Shown piece by piece: positions 21,191-31,864 of a stretch of DNA of 64,000 nucleotides (position 1 is its first letter; each line of letters starts with the position of its first letter). Under the pieces are notes generated by a model. The model had not been told where the DNA came from and searched no databases. It saw nothing but the letters and a program-made list of their open reading frames with translations. Origin of the DNA: Sacculina carcini (taxonomy: Eukaryota > Arthropoda > Thecostraca > Sacculinidae); contig OU696588.1 of assembly GCA_916048095.2 (NCBI GenBank), positions 3,193,501 through 3,257,500 on the forward strand. The letters are read 5' to 3'. The translations under genes were made by a program, and so were the position numbers.

Positions 21191-23899
21191 AATGCCGAGA
21201 TCCGGAGCTGGATCGAGAAAGGCTGGTTAATCACATGGCACGGCCCAGTAAAGGGGATCATCCCGCTGTTAGCCGTCGTACAGCCGACGAAAGACAAAGT
21301 TCGTCCTGTTATGGATTACCGTGAGCTGAACGGCTTTGTCGAGTGTCACACAGGAGATGACGGTGTGTCAGTGTGTGCTGACAAGATCAGAGAGTGGAGG
21401 CAATGGCAGGGGGAGATCAAGGTAGTTGATCTCAAGTCGGCGTACCTGCAGATTCACGTGAGCCGAGATCTGTGGAAGTATCAGGTCGTGAGGTATAATG
21501 GTGTGCATTATGCGTTGACGCGGCTGGGCTTCGGCCTGTCATGTGCACCAAGAATAATGACGCTGATTCTGCGAAAGGTCCTGTCATTGGACGAGAAGGT
21601 GCGAAAGGCGACAGATCATTATGTCGACGATATCATCGTGAGGACGTCCGATGTGAGCGTGCAGCAGCTTCGGGAGCATCTGCGAAGGTATGGCTTTGAG
21701 ACTAAGGAGCCGGAGGGCCTAGATGGGGGTCGATTATTGGGAATTGCTCTGAGGAAGGGACCCGATGGGTGGTTGAATATGTCGAGAGGGACAGCTCTTC
21801 GTGACGCTGCACCCGAATTTACAGGGCTGACCAAGCGTGGGTTGTTCTCCGTATGTGGTCGCTTAGTCGGCCATTACCCCGTTGCCGGGTGGTTACGCCC
21901 CCATTGCAGTTTTTTGAAACGGTTGGGGTGTGGCGGGTCGTGGGATAACCCGGTGGAGAATGTTGTGTGTGTGCTTGTGTCTGAGCTGTTGCAGCGTGTT
22001 CAGAAGGCGGACCCGGTAAGGGGTCGATGGGACGTGAACGCAGCTGGAGACGTCACTGTATGGACTGACGCGAGCACGTTGGCGCTTGGCGTGGTGGTCG
22101 AGGTGGACGGCTGCATCGTTGAGGATGCTACTTGGCTCCGTAAGAAGACCGACGTTCTACACATTAATGTGTCCGAACTGGAGGCAGTCGGTCGTGGCAT
22201 CAATATGGCGATTTCGTGGGGGTTCAAGACGTTTACCGTCGCGACAGACTCGAGGACAGTGCTTAGTTGGATGGACAGCACTGTCGAGGGGCGCAACCGT
22301 GTCCGCACTAAAGGTTCTGCCGAGATGCTGGTGAAGCGCCGACTGGCGGTGATTAAGGAGACGATCGCCGAGCATGGCCTGACAGTTTCTCTCCGGTTTG
22401 TCACGACTGTGGAGAATAAAGCTGATCAGATGACCAGGGTGGCCAAGAAGTGGCTTGTTCATCGTGACGCTGGTGAGGAGGAGGTGGCAATATCAGCAGC
22501 TATTGCTACGAAGAAGAGCATTAAGGACACCGTTTGGGCGGCTCATCTGCCCCATCATTTAGGTGTCGAGAGGACGCTGTACCTGGGTCAACAATTGCGG
22601 AGTGATTTGACGAGAGCCCATGTGAAGGCGGAGTTAGCTGGATGCGAGGCTTGTCAACGTATCGATCCAGCGGTGAGAGAGGAGAATCTCGTAGGTCAGG
22701 GTAGTCTGGCCGTGGACAGGGACTGGTATCGAGTGGCAGCGGACGTCACTCATTACGATGCCGGCGTTTACCTGTCGATGGTGGATTGTGGTCCATCACG
22801 TCTTGCCGTATGGCGCAGATTGCCGAATGAGACGGCGTTGTGCATTATAGCTCAGCTGCGGCAGATTGTGATTGAGCGTGGGCCGTTTGAGGAGCTGTTA
22901 CTGGACAACTCTACGGCGTTCCGGTCGACGGCGATGGAGCAGTTCGCCGACGAGTGGTGCATTTCTTTGCGATTCCGAGCCGCATACGCCCCGGGCGGTA
23001 ACGGGATCGTGGAGCGAAATCACCGTACGATCAAAAGGATCGCAGCGAGGGGACATATTTCCCCGGAGGAGGCGACGTTCTGGTACAACGTTACGCCGCG
23101 CAAAGAGACTCAGGTGAGCACTATTCCCTCGAGGTGTATTTTAAGATACGAGTGGCGTCTTCCATTTGAGACCGGCCGCAGGGACGCTGATGACCAGACA
23201 GCAGCGTTTGCCGTTGGTGACGAGGTGTGGGTGAAACCGCCGATCCCGTCATGTACAACGCCGTGGACCCTCGGGAAGGTGACCAGGGTCGTCTCACAGC
23301 ACGTTGTGTGCGTAGATGGCATGCCGCGCCATGTGCGCGACCTGCGCAAGCGTCGCTGTGCCGGCCATAGTGGAGCCATAGACGAGACCGGCACTCATGG
23401 CGACGTGGAACCGACCAGCGGCGGTTGGGATGTGGATGCGACCGGCAATCGCGGAGATGTGGAGCCACCCGGTGGAGCCACCCGGTGTAGCTTGGACCTG
23501 AGCGGTGATAGCGGACGGGACGAGGCGGCCGATAGTCCCGGCGGTGACAGAACACCTGACAGCCTGCCACCTGAGCGACTGGCTACTGGCGAGGGCGTGG
23601 ATGCGGACCGTGTGTCTGTGGAGCAGGAACCTGGTGAGCCCTCAGAGGGCGTGAGTGTACATACTGCTCGAGAGAATGTCGGAGAGGGCGTCGCGGCTGA
23701 GAGAGTCGAGGATGAGGCTGCAGTCGAGCAGCCGAGGCGGTCAACGAGGAGACGTCGACCGCCGGCATGGTTAAACGAGTACGTGTGTCTATCCGATGAT
23801 GAAGTTAAACCGTGCGTGTTTGCAAGCGTGTTTGTTGTGAGCTTTCAGGTGAAAAGCTGGGGGAGATGTGGCGTTGTTGTCGAGTGGCGTGCGGTGTGA
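21191..23899 (+). CDS. Element A pol, reverse transcriptase-RNase H-integrase part
   Basis: RT fingers/palm begin with PVMDYRELNG; the catalytic box is YVDD (21620-21631), preceded by LTRLGFGLSCAPRIM. RNase H has WTDAS near 22063, a conserved Glu in SELEAVGRG and ATDSRTV. Integrase has an HHCC zinc site (HLPHHLGVERTL to CEACQ) and a DDE core (ADVTHYD, LLLDNS, GNGIVERNHRTIK). A C-terminal segment (GDEVWVKPP) precedes an acidic tail with short repeats of Gly-Asp-Val-Glu-Pro type. Apart from the TAG upstream, all catalytic residues look intact. The stop lies 33 nt inside the 3' LTR. Confidence 0.88.
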   Translation, partial: NAEIRSWIEKGWLITWHGPVKGIIPLLAVVQPTKDKVRPVMDYRELNGFVECHTGDDGVSVCADKIREWRQWQGEIKVVDLKSAYLQIHVSRDLWKYQVVRYNGVHYALTRLGFGLSCAPRIMTLILRKVLSLDEKVRKATDHYVDDIIVRTSDVSVQQLREHLRRYGFETKEPEGLDGGRLLGIALRKGPDGWLNMSRGTALRDAAPEFTGLTKRGLFSVCGRLVGHYPVAGWLRPHCSFLKRLGCGGSWDNPVENVVCVLVSELLQRVQKADPVRGRWDVNAAGDVTVWTDASTLALGVVVEVDGCIVEDATWLRKKTDVLHINVSELEAVGRGINMAISWGFKTFTVATDSRTVLSWMDSTVEGRNRVRTKGSAEMLVKRRLAVIKETIAEHGLTVSLRFVTTVENKADQMTRVAKKWLVHRDAGEEEVAISAAIATKKSIKDTVWAAHLPHHLGVERTLYLGQQLRSDLTRAHVKAELAGCEACQRIDPAVREENLVGQGSLAVDRDWYRVAADVTHYDAGVYLSMVDCGPSRLAVWRRLPNETALCIIAQLRQIVIERGPFEELLLDNSTAFRSTAMEQFADEWCISLRFRAAYAPGGNGIVERNHRTIKRIAARGHISPEEATFWYNVTPRKETQVSTIPSRCILRYEWRLPFETGRRDADDQTAAFAVGDEVWVKPPIPSCTTPWTLGKVTRVVSQHVVCVDGMPRHVRDLRKRRCAGHSGAIDETGTHGDVEPTSGGWDVDATGNRGDVEPPGGATRCSLDLSGDSGRDEAADSPGGDRTPDSLPPERLATGEGVDADRVSVEQEPGEPSEGVSVHTARENVGEGVAAERVEDEAAVEQPRRSTRRRRPPAWLNEYVCLSDDEVKPCVFASVFVVSFQVKSWGRCGVVVEWRAV

Positions 23900-24179
23900 C
23901 GTCATAGCGGTTCACTTGAGTCGACTGGTGCGAGGTATGACGTCGCACGTTGCTGCGCGCTGATTGGCCGCGATTTGAGCCTAGTGCCGGAGGCGTGTAT
24001 CAGCTGGCGTGTGTGAAGCTGGCTTTGCGAGCGGTCGAGCGTCATTCGGTTGGTGGCCTGTGCTTTGTAAGCATCGTTGCCGTGTGTTCGAGAGATATTC
24101 GCTGTGTGGACGTATTCTCGTCGTGTGCGCGGGTTTTTCCTGCGCGAGAGGTAAGAGGGCTTTGCCCGATTACGTTACA
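23867..24179 (+). repeat. Element A second LTR
   Basis: Same 313 bp as 19085-19397, preceded by AGCTGGGGGAGA (polypurine tract) and followed again by the AGCTATTTCGGC site and the gag start. Confidence 0.92.
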
Positions 24180-24194
24180 AGCTATTTCGGCTTT

Positions 24195-24517
24195 ATGGCT
24201 GAGGCCGTTGGCGGGGGCAAACGCGAGTTTGTCGAAGGGGATTCCGGAAGCGAATCCGATGACTTCGGTCAGGAGGGTCAGAGACCCGAGCAGCGGGCCC
24301 CAGGACCCGTGGTAGATGTTGGCCAGTTGGCCAACATCTTAATGCAGGCCCGAGGGCCGATCCTTGACAGGATAGGGCGGGCTCTACCGCGTTTCGGTGG
24401 TGACGTCACCCTTAACGTCACTGAGTGGCTGGCCGACTTTGAGCGGCTATGCCGTGTCCAGCAGGTCGACCCTTGCGAAATGGTCGACCATATGCTGGAT
24501 GGGAGCGCGCGCCGGCT
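24195..24517 (+). pseudogene. Truncated second gag of element A
   Basis: It repeats the first ~105 codons of gag with a few substitutions, then breaks at GCCGGCTTT and joins the interior of an LTR. The open frame running past it into the LTR and flank is not a gene. Confidence 0.85.
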
Positions 24518-24620
24518 TTGCCGTGTGTTCGAGAGATATTCGCTGTGTGGACGTATTCTCGTCGTGTGCGTGGGTTTTTCCTGCGCGAGAGGTAAGAGGG
24601 CTTTGCCCGATTACGTTACA
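24518..24620 (+). repeat. Element A third LTR, 3' fragment
   Basis: The last ~103 bp of the LTR (from GCCGTGTGTTCGAGAG to GTTACA), with one substitution against the full LTRs, abutting the right TSD TTGAT. Confidence 0.88.
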
Positions 24621-25059
24621 TTGATTGAATCATATTTATTGTCGTTGTTGTTTATTGAATCATATTTATTTGTGTTGTTGTTACTTATTGAATCATATTT
24701 TTATTTATTGTTGGATGTTTCTTATTGAATCATATTTATTGTTCTTGATTGTTATTTATTACTTATTTATTAATATTTATTCTTATTTATTGATGGTTGT
24801 TATTTTCTGAATCACATATTTATTGTTGATTGCTATTATTTATTAAGGAAGGTGGGCGGAGTAACATTTGGAGTGTTATCGGATGATAGTTTACTATTTA
24901 TTGTTATTTATTCATTATTTTCTTTTCCAACTCTCTTTTTCTCTGAATCTTTTGGGCGCTTCCGGTACATGGGGCCACCTTAGAATGGTAATAGTGCTTG
25001 TACTCTTCCCATGCTACTGGATTTGCCTGCAATAAAAAATACTAATAATAATAAACATC

Positions 25060-26304
25060 GCTACTGCTCTGTGGCGAGTTATCGGCGTCCTTGCTCCGTG
25101 GTGTGTCTGCCGTGGGCGTCATGACAGGCCGTAAAAAGACTATGTTTCGTCGAAGCTCTCTGCCCGCAGCAGTCCTAACGACATAGGATCTTGGGGTGCT
25201 GTGTTGGCTAACGATTTTCACTGGCTTCCATCGGTCATCTTCTCGGCGAACATGCACTGACTGTCCAGCCTCTAGGTCTGGGCGGTTGGCGCTGGTCCGT
25301 TTGTAGTAGGTCGCTTGTTCGTTCTGTCTTTCCTGGAGTCTTTCCCGGTGTGTATCCCGATCTGTGGCGTAGTTCATGACGAGCGACGGTAAAGTTCCTC
25401 TCAGTTTGCGATTCATCAGTAGTTCTGCAGGACTTCGTAGTTTGCGATCTACCGGAGTCGACCGCAAATTCAGAAGTGCAAGATGAATATCGTCTCCGCT
25501 TTCTGTCGCTTTGTTCAAAGTATTTTTCACTGTCTGAATGGTCCGTTCTATCAACCCATTTGATTGTGGGTAGTGTGACGAGCTGGTAATGTGGCATATA
25601 TTCCATTATTCTACGAAGTGAGCAAATGTTCGGCTGCTGAACTGAGAGCCGTTGTCGCTGATGACTGTTTCTGGGATCCCAAGTTATGCGAATATCTGCT
25701 TTAGAGCATCTCTGACATCTGATGAGCTGCAATAGCTTCCCCACCCGTCTCACAATAGTGAATTGTGAGTAGTAGCCCGCCACGGCCAGAAACTTCTTGC
25801 CTTTTCAATCGAACAGGTCCACTCCGACCACTTGCCACAGGCGGGTTGGCATTTCATGTGCAATCATCGGTTATTTTTGGGTGTACTTGTTGCAGACGTA
25901 ACAATGTTGGCACATCTCTTCCATCTGCTTGTTGATTGCTTTCCAGTTAACACACTCTCTGGCAAAAAGCTTACACTTCTCTCCAAGATGATTTGATGAC
26001 TTCTCCCCAAGATGATTTCCGCGCAATTGCTTATAAACCATGCTAGTTCTCGAGGCTGAGATAACGATGCACTGGTCTCTCATGGTAATTCCGTCGATTC
26101 TTGATAGCTCGTCGCGAAAGGGCCAATAGGAAAATGTGATCTACCTGCTTTTCTGCTCGCGCGGTCTGAACAGAAAAACAGAGCTGGCACTTCTGCTTGA
26201 ACATGCTGACGGCGTTCGCGCGGTCCTCGTGGTCCCAATCCATGCCCGGCGTGAGTCGCTCCATGGTCGTCAGTCGCTGCCACCATGTGAAGAGTCCAGA
26301 ACAT
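25060..26304 (-). pseudogene. Gypsy-like gag and integrase relic
   Basis: Read on the minus strand, a gag-like N-terminal piece (about 26304-26150, with DWDHEDRANAVSMFKQKC) is followed by part of an integrase zinc site (INKQMEEMCQHCYVCNK, about 25880-25930), then the end of the DDE core (NGLIERTIQTVKNTLNK, near 25540) and the integrase C-terminus (VHVRREDDRWKPVKIV, near 25250). Protease, RT and RNase H are absent and the frame is broken several times. The LINE tail abuts it at about 25058. Clearly unrelated in detail to elements A and B. Confidence 0.8.
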
Positions 26305-26305
26305 T

Positions 26306-26460
26306 CACAATATATTATAGTAACAATCAACACACAAGATCACACGATAATCTACAACACGAGTATAATCCATAACAGCAATTCACATCACATACGCACG
26401 GATGATAGGCAGAGACTGCGTTGCACTCCACCGGAGCTTCATCTGTCCTCCTCGCACTGT
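26306..26460 (-). repeat. LTR-like direct repeat, right copy
   Basis: It matches 16629-16790. In minus orientation it precedes the gag-like piece, as a 5' LTR would. Confidence 0.5.
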
Positions 26461-26485
26461 GTTAACACACACACACACTCTAAAC

Positions 26486-26596
26486 CAGGGGTCAGCAACC
26501 CAAAATGTCAGCCATATTGGATCAAAAATGATAAAAAACGAATACACCTGAAGCCGCAAATAATTAAAAGCCATATAACAAAGCCGTGGGTTGCCG
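26486..26596. mobile_element. 111-bp hAT-like MITE
   Basis: It starts CAGGGGTCAGCAACCC and ends GGGTTGCCG, with a perfect 8-bp TSD CTCTAAAC on each side (26478-26485, 26597-26604). The right inverted repeat is about 7 nt shorter than the left. Confidence 0.75.
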
Positions 26597-26604
26597 CTCT
26601 AAAC

Positions 26605-27135
26605 ACTGCACATCCACACTGCACGTCGTCGCTCAGCACACTCCATCCGATAACGAGCTGGCTCACCCTGAGTCACACACTCACGCACACACTACAAAGA
26701 CATGCATCACGTGCACACCACTCGAACACAAAAGTAGCACGCGCGCTTCGAGGCATCGAGCACACATCCGCGGCAACTTGAACCCGATGACTCAGTGATG
26801 GCCTTGAACGCTACAGCATCCACAATGCATCCTCACGTCAAGAACAGTTTGAATATTCAAGTATCCAAGAAACGAATGAAAACGTTCATGTTTAACGAGT
26901 CATATGATCTGGTCAATCAGGCCATAAAGAATTATTTCAAATGTTGATTCTTCTTGGAATGCACGTCTTGTGACTGCCGATTGATTGAAGGCTACTGCTC
27001 ATTTTCCTAGTGTGTTCATGATCTATTGTGTTGATTGTTTCAAGCATGCCTGTTTGAGCCTATTGCTTTCTTTGAGATGCCTATTGCACTTTTTGAGATA
27101 TGATTTTTTCAATTGATAGTGTGTTGTTTATTACA
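26605..27135. other. Spacer without recognised gene
   Basis: Mixed AT-rich DNA with CAC-rich short repeats at the left. The short ORFs here show no domain. Confidence 0.3.
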
Positions 27136-27825
27136 GCTCCGTTAGTGCGTATGTCTTTGACAATGCTGGACTTTTGGAAAGGTTACAATATCCGGGATGA
27201 CATCGAAGTGGTGAAAGGGGCCTGAGACTGCGTGACAACATCGAAGCTCAACGCTTGTTGGGAAAAGCTGTGGCCAGAGGCTGTTCATCACTTCCGAGGC
27301 TTCAGCATTGACCCAACAGCCAAACAAATGGTCAGCTTGGCGCACATGATTGGTGGTGAAGGCTTCACAGACATGACTGACCATGATGTTCTAGAGCTAC
27401 TTCACTCGCATGAAGAGGAGCCAACTGATGAAGAACTGGTAAGCAGGTCTCAGGAACAAAATGAACCAGCTGATGACGGTGACGATGACGACGAAGATCG
27501 TGATGAAGAGGAAGCTACTCCACAAACTGTCACCCTTCTAAACCTTAGAGAACTCTTCAGGAAGGTTGATGAGGTGTCGTCATGGGTGGTGGAGATAGAT
27601 CCTCTCTTAGAAGTATCTGCTGAATTCAGAAGGGGATTGGAGTCCTGTTTTGCTCCTTACAGGGCTGAACATCGTCACCTAGAAATGAGGGCAAGGCAGA
27701 CTACCATCACTCAGTTCTTTCAAGTTAGTTCGTCATCATCGTCACGCCCACCACCATCAACTTCGACCAGATCAGCAACCACCCCAAGACGAGAGGAAGA
27801 TAGCGACGACCAACTCTCTTGTTGA
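27136..27825 (+). pseudogene. Tigger-type (pogo) transposase C-terminal fragment
   Basis: The C-terminal part of a TIGD1-like pogo transposase: a DFWKGYNIRDDIEV-type block, then LNACWEKLWPE, then DHDVLELLHSHEEEPTDEEL, a run of Asp/Glu, and TTITQFF near the end. One TGA (27223-27225) interrupts the frame where the family has tryptophan; after it 197 codons stay open. The DNA-binding and DDE parts are missing. No flanking inverted repeats were found, so this is a relic or exonised fragment rather than a working transposon. Confidence 0.72.
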
Positions 27826-28956
27826 CTGCCAGCTGCCATACACACATCGCCTGCCACCTGCCACCCTCCTGCCCATTGTGTCAGTGTTGACTGATGCAGT
27901 TACTTCATGTAGCTGCAGTATGTAAATATGAATAAGTGCTGAAATAATGTTTTTATCCTAGTCAGGAAACCAAATAGCTATTTTTTCACAGGCTTATAGT
28001 CGCGCCGATCACGGATTACGCCGTTCACGGCATCTTCATGGATTGTCGATTCAAGATCGTGTTTTTTTGTGTGTGTTTGATTGTCTGTTTATCTTGTTCG
28101 AGATGTAAGTAATTTACGTCAAGTCGTCACTATCAAGGCAATGTCTTTGCGGTGAAGTTCAGGAATCAACTGTCAACATTGTTTTGGTGAATTGTATATT
28201 CGTACAATAGACCCTGTAAAAGACAAATATTTTACAAGCCGCTAGGTGTGTCGTGTATTGTGTGTTGATTTTTCTCAAATTTTTCTAATATATTTCATCT
28301 TCAAATGTCAAAATCCTAACAAATGCATGCACTGTTTCCACAAAAGTTGAACAATTTTTGCTCAAGTATATGTTTTTATGTGAATGTGCACGTGGCTATA
28401 TTTGTATAGGGGGTTGCGTGTGTGTTTGCGGATGCATTGTCATTGTTGTGCTGACGAGCTCGTACACAGCGCTGTTGCTGTTGTGTATTTTCTGGACGTC
28501 AGCATAAGTACGCACTGAAATTGCAATAAGAAAAAAACCCAGTGACAACTTCGTATAATTTCACACTTGGGCAGAAACTGCAGAACCGATCTACTGCATT
28601 GAAAATGAGCCCAAATTCTGGAAAATTGAACAAAAGCAGGATCAATTCAATTCCTACTACGAATAATTGCTTTTTTCAAATATTAATGTTTTCATTGAAC
28701 TCGTGTGGACAGTTTGTTCAATTTGGGGCGTTTTATCCCCTCATCTATCGTACTGTCTGGAACCGGCATTGATGTCCACAAATACACTATGATTCATGAA
28801 CTATTTTGACCTTCAACACTAACGTCACTCTCCATAGTGACTAACAGACATGACCTTTCATATTTTCCTTATTGTTTGGGTATCTGCTGAAATTTTGCCG
28901 GTATACTCAGGCAAATTATGGTGTCATTGCGAGTTTACATGTGTCTTAATTAATTT
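27826..28956. other. Spacer without recognised gene
   Basis: AT-rich. No ORF with coding character and no clear repeat. A 76-codon ORF at 28542-28772 has no recognisable features. Confidence 0.3.
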
Positions 28957-29975
28957 ATGTTTTTAAATTTGGAAAATTCCTTGGTGATTGCTACGTCCGG
29001 TCTCTCTGATATTACGTCCTGGACCACCTCTCGTCGCCTCATTCTCAACACTTCTAAGTCTGAATTTCTTATCCTTCACCCTCCGCGCATTTCTCCTCCA
29101 TTACTCCCAATCGCTGTATCTTCCTCTGTTCGAAACTTGGGTGCTATCTTCGATTCCAACTTGTCCTTTTCAAACAATGTTGTCTCTATTTCGCGCACCT
29201 GTCGTTTGATTTTACGCAGTCTATACCCTATTCGATCCTGTTAAGACCAGCCTTCTTCTATTAAATTAATACAGTCTCTTGTTCTCTCTCGTCTTGATTA
29301 TTGCAGCTCACTCCACTACATTCTTACCAACAAATCCCTGAAAATCCTTCAAAAAATAATTAATCAATCCTGTCGTTTTGTGCTCCATCCTACTCCTTGC
29401 CGCCATACCTCTCAATTCTTGTTCCAATTCCACTGGCTTCCCATCATTCCTAGGATTCACTTTCGGCCGTGTTGTCTCATATATAAAATTCTGCACAATA
29501 GCTCTTCCCCGTCCTATCTTTCTGATCTTCTAGTTTCTTCTAATGACTTTAATTCTCGTGTTCATCGTCCTTTATTCTGTCCTCGCGCTATCAACGAGTC
29601 ACCTTGGTCCGCAAAATCCTTTTCTTTCTATGCGCCTCGGGTCTACAATGATCTTCCTTCCTCAATCACTTCCTCTTCATCCTTTAGTAGATTTTCCTCC
29701 TCACTTCGTAAATATCTTTTTGCTAAATCTTTTGATCCCACTTCTCGCACTCTTACACCTTACGCTTCCCTATGACTCTTATTTACAATTACCTATGTTT
29801 TTACTTATTTTCATTTTATTTATCTCCATTATTATTGAAAAAAAATTTCCTTTCTGTGAATTTTCTACTTCTTTTCTCACATCTTGATATCGTGTACTGT
29901 TGTTTCTAATTGTTGTCTCTTTCGCGCTTGTTTCTGTGTGAGCGCTATACAAACACATTGTTGTTGTTTTTGTAC
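28957..29975 (+). pseudogene. L2/CR1-type LINE fragment, reverse transcriptase C-terminus
   Basis: Three open pieces in shifting frames encode the end of a LINE RT and its C-terminal tail (SSVRNLGAIFDSNLSF, FQFHWLPIIPRIHF, then SPWSAKSFSFYAPRVYNDLP). It is close to the LINE at 47018-49617. It ends with GCGCTATACAAAC and a TTG repeat, the same 3' end type. The 5' two thirds are missing. Confidence 0.75.
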
Positions 29976-30189
29976 GTAAAAATACATCATACAAATACAC
30001 AGATATATATAATGAGCATCGAAAGACTTTGAATGTGCATTTCTGTCTGTTAAGCTGTTGTGCGTCCGCGTATGTGCGCTATATCAAATATACGTTTTTG
30101 CAATAAATTTGGACGTGTGTATTTTCCATATTTCTACAAAAACACCTTTGTTTGACTGTGGTTGAAATATATCTATTGATATGGATGTG

Positions 30190-30190
30190 T

Positions 30191-30232
<42 letters not shown>
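30190..30232. repeat. GT microsatellite
   Basis: About 20 GT dinucleotides with one interruption. It creates spurious Val-Cys and Thr-His ORFs on both strands. Confidence 0.95.
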
Positions 30233-31117
30233 CTGTTTGTTTCTGAGCTTATCCGCACACCAGTGTATATGTATATCTGTGTGTTGTGCGTCATTTTGCG
30301 TATGCTTAAGAATGCTGCAGTGGCGACGCCAGGATTTTTCTCCGCTGAGGGATACAAAGCGTTGTGTGTTCATATTCGGAATCTCTAAACAAATATACTT
30401 TCGTTTGCACTTCAGTATTTTATTGAAATATGACATTCCTATAGAAAATTAGCGTGTTTTAGGCACGGGCCACACCATTGTACACACGCAGAGGCAACAT
30501 ACCGAATATGACTTCTTAAACTAGATAAACCGCGGACATTGGAAGGACTATACAGAAAACCCGCATAGGCCTGACATCTCCAAAAAGAGGACATACGCGG
30601 GAAAAAGTGGATGTGTGATCACCCTACGAAACATGAACATGAAATGAAAAACATTGACATGAACATCCTACGAAACATGAACCACTACACTGCTACGTTT
30701 CCTTTCATCTGATTGTTCTCTGTGTGTGAGTGCGTGTTTGTGTGCTCGCGTGCGCGATTCCTCTTATCTGACTCCACAATGCATGCTTGTGTGCGCATTT
30801 TTGTGTGTGTGTGTGTTTGTGTGTTTGTGTTGCTTGTGGTGAGAGAGTGTTTACTTGAGCGTTTGTTGTCGCGGAGGACAATGGTGGTTATTATTACGTC
30901 TGTTTGTGTGTTTGGCTGTCTGTATGTCTGTGTGTGTGAGCGCGCGTGTGTGTTTGTGTGATGTCACATTTATGTTTAATTCATAACTGTATTCTTGTTT
31001 GATATATTCCTGTGCATGTGCTAATGTCTTGTTACTCATGTATGTGTACTCGGCTATATGTTTACCACAGGAGATGAGCTATGCTCGTACTGTCCTGTCT
31101 CCAACCCACCCTCTAAC
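30233..31117. other. Spacer with transposon terminus
   Basis: At about 30317 CAGTGGCGACGCCAGG matches the end of the hAT-like element at 958. No partner end was found. The rest is AT/GT-rich without a recognised gene. Confidence 0.3.
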
Positions 31118-31352
31118 CTATCTTCCCTGAAATTCCCAGTATTTCACGTTATCCAGTCTTTCTATAAATGCTCCTACGCTTTTGGCTCCTACAATATCCT
31201 CTCCTAACTGATTCCAGTTATCAACACACCTATATGGGAAACAATTCTTCTTAACATCTCTCAAACATCTAGTCCGTTTCAGTTTTTCCTTTGTGTGTGT
31301 GTGTGTGTGTGTGTGGGTGTGTGTGTGTGTGTGTAGGGCGCTATATAAATAA
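31118..31352 (-). pseudogene. LINE reverse transcriptase C-terminal fragment
   Basis: The minus strand encodes RTRCLRDVKKNCFPYRCVD followed by WNQLGEDIV and FIERLDNVKYW, the typical C-terminal segment of jockey-like LINE proteins. It is cut at one side by a GT run. GGCGCTATATAAATAAAT at 31335-31352 is a LINE 3'-end-like block. Confidence 0.55.
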
Positions 31353-31546
31353 ATCTCTAAATTCCTAAATATCTGTGTGTGCGTCATTGTTCATGTGTGT
31401 GTCTTGTATCCACAATGCTGTTTTCACAGTATCACACAAACACGCACGCACAGACACACACACACACACACACACGCGGACACACACACACACACACACA
31501 CACACGGACACACACACACACACGGACACACACACACACTCACACG

Positions 31547-31597
<51 letters not shown>

Positions 31598-31714
31598 ACA
31601 CACACGAACACACGGTGCACCTGCGGTATTACGGTGTCTCGATGGACAACAGTCAGATACATTCTGGCCTTCACTGAGGTTGCACACTCTCTGTTCCGTG
31701 TAATCTGATACGAG

Positions 31715-31772
<58 letters not shown>

Positions 31773-31775
31773 CGG
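31290..31775. repeat. CA/GT microsatellite cluster
   Basis: GT run at about 31293-31334, CA runs with CACGGA interruptions at 31450-31592, GT run at 31712-31772. Confidence 0.93.
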
Positions 31776-31864
31776 TGCCATGTAAGAACGTGACCTGATC
31801 GCTATATACCTTTGTGGTATGCGGCATTTTGGCATAGACCAGGTGAGTGGCATAACTCGAGGTT

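Larger units (their letters stand above)
19085..24620 (+). mobile_element. LTR retrotransposon element A (gypsy-like) with partial tandem second unit
   Basis: Order: LTR (19085-19397), gag-pol (19413-23899), identical LTR (23867-24179), a second leader and 5' gag (24180-24517), then the last ~103 bp of a third LTR (24518-24620). The whole unit is flanked by one 5-bp TSD, TTGAT (19080-19084 and 24621-24625). Domain order PR-RT-RNase H-integrase fits Ty3/gypsy. A polypurine tract (GGGGGAGA) lies directly before the second LTR. Confidence 0.9.
16840..25058 (+). mobile_element. 5'-truncated LINE, interrupted by LTR element A
   Basis: The reverse-transcriptase ORF (17061-18842) is followed by an unusual TTTATTGAATCATATTTATTG-rich tail. 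Element A (19085-24620) is inserted in that tail, which then resumes. The LINE ends with GGGCGCTTCCGGTACATGG and an AATAATAATAAA run at about 24950-25058. The same 3' terminal block recurs at about 40215-40318 and, inverted, near 34088-34130. No endonuclease domain remains, so the 5' end is truncated. The left boundary is approximate. Confidence 0.65.

Noticed and set aside
21619..23768. Several minus-strand ORFs over element A pol
   Set aside because: Shadows of an intact pol frame with full catalytic motifs.
31365..31827. Cys/Val- and Thr/His-rich ORFs
   Set aside because: CA/GT repeats on both strands.
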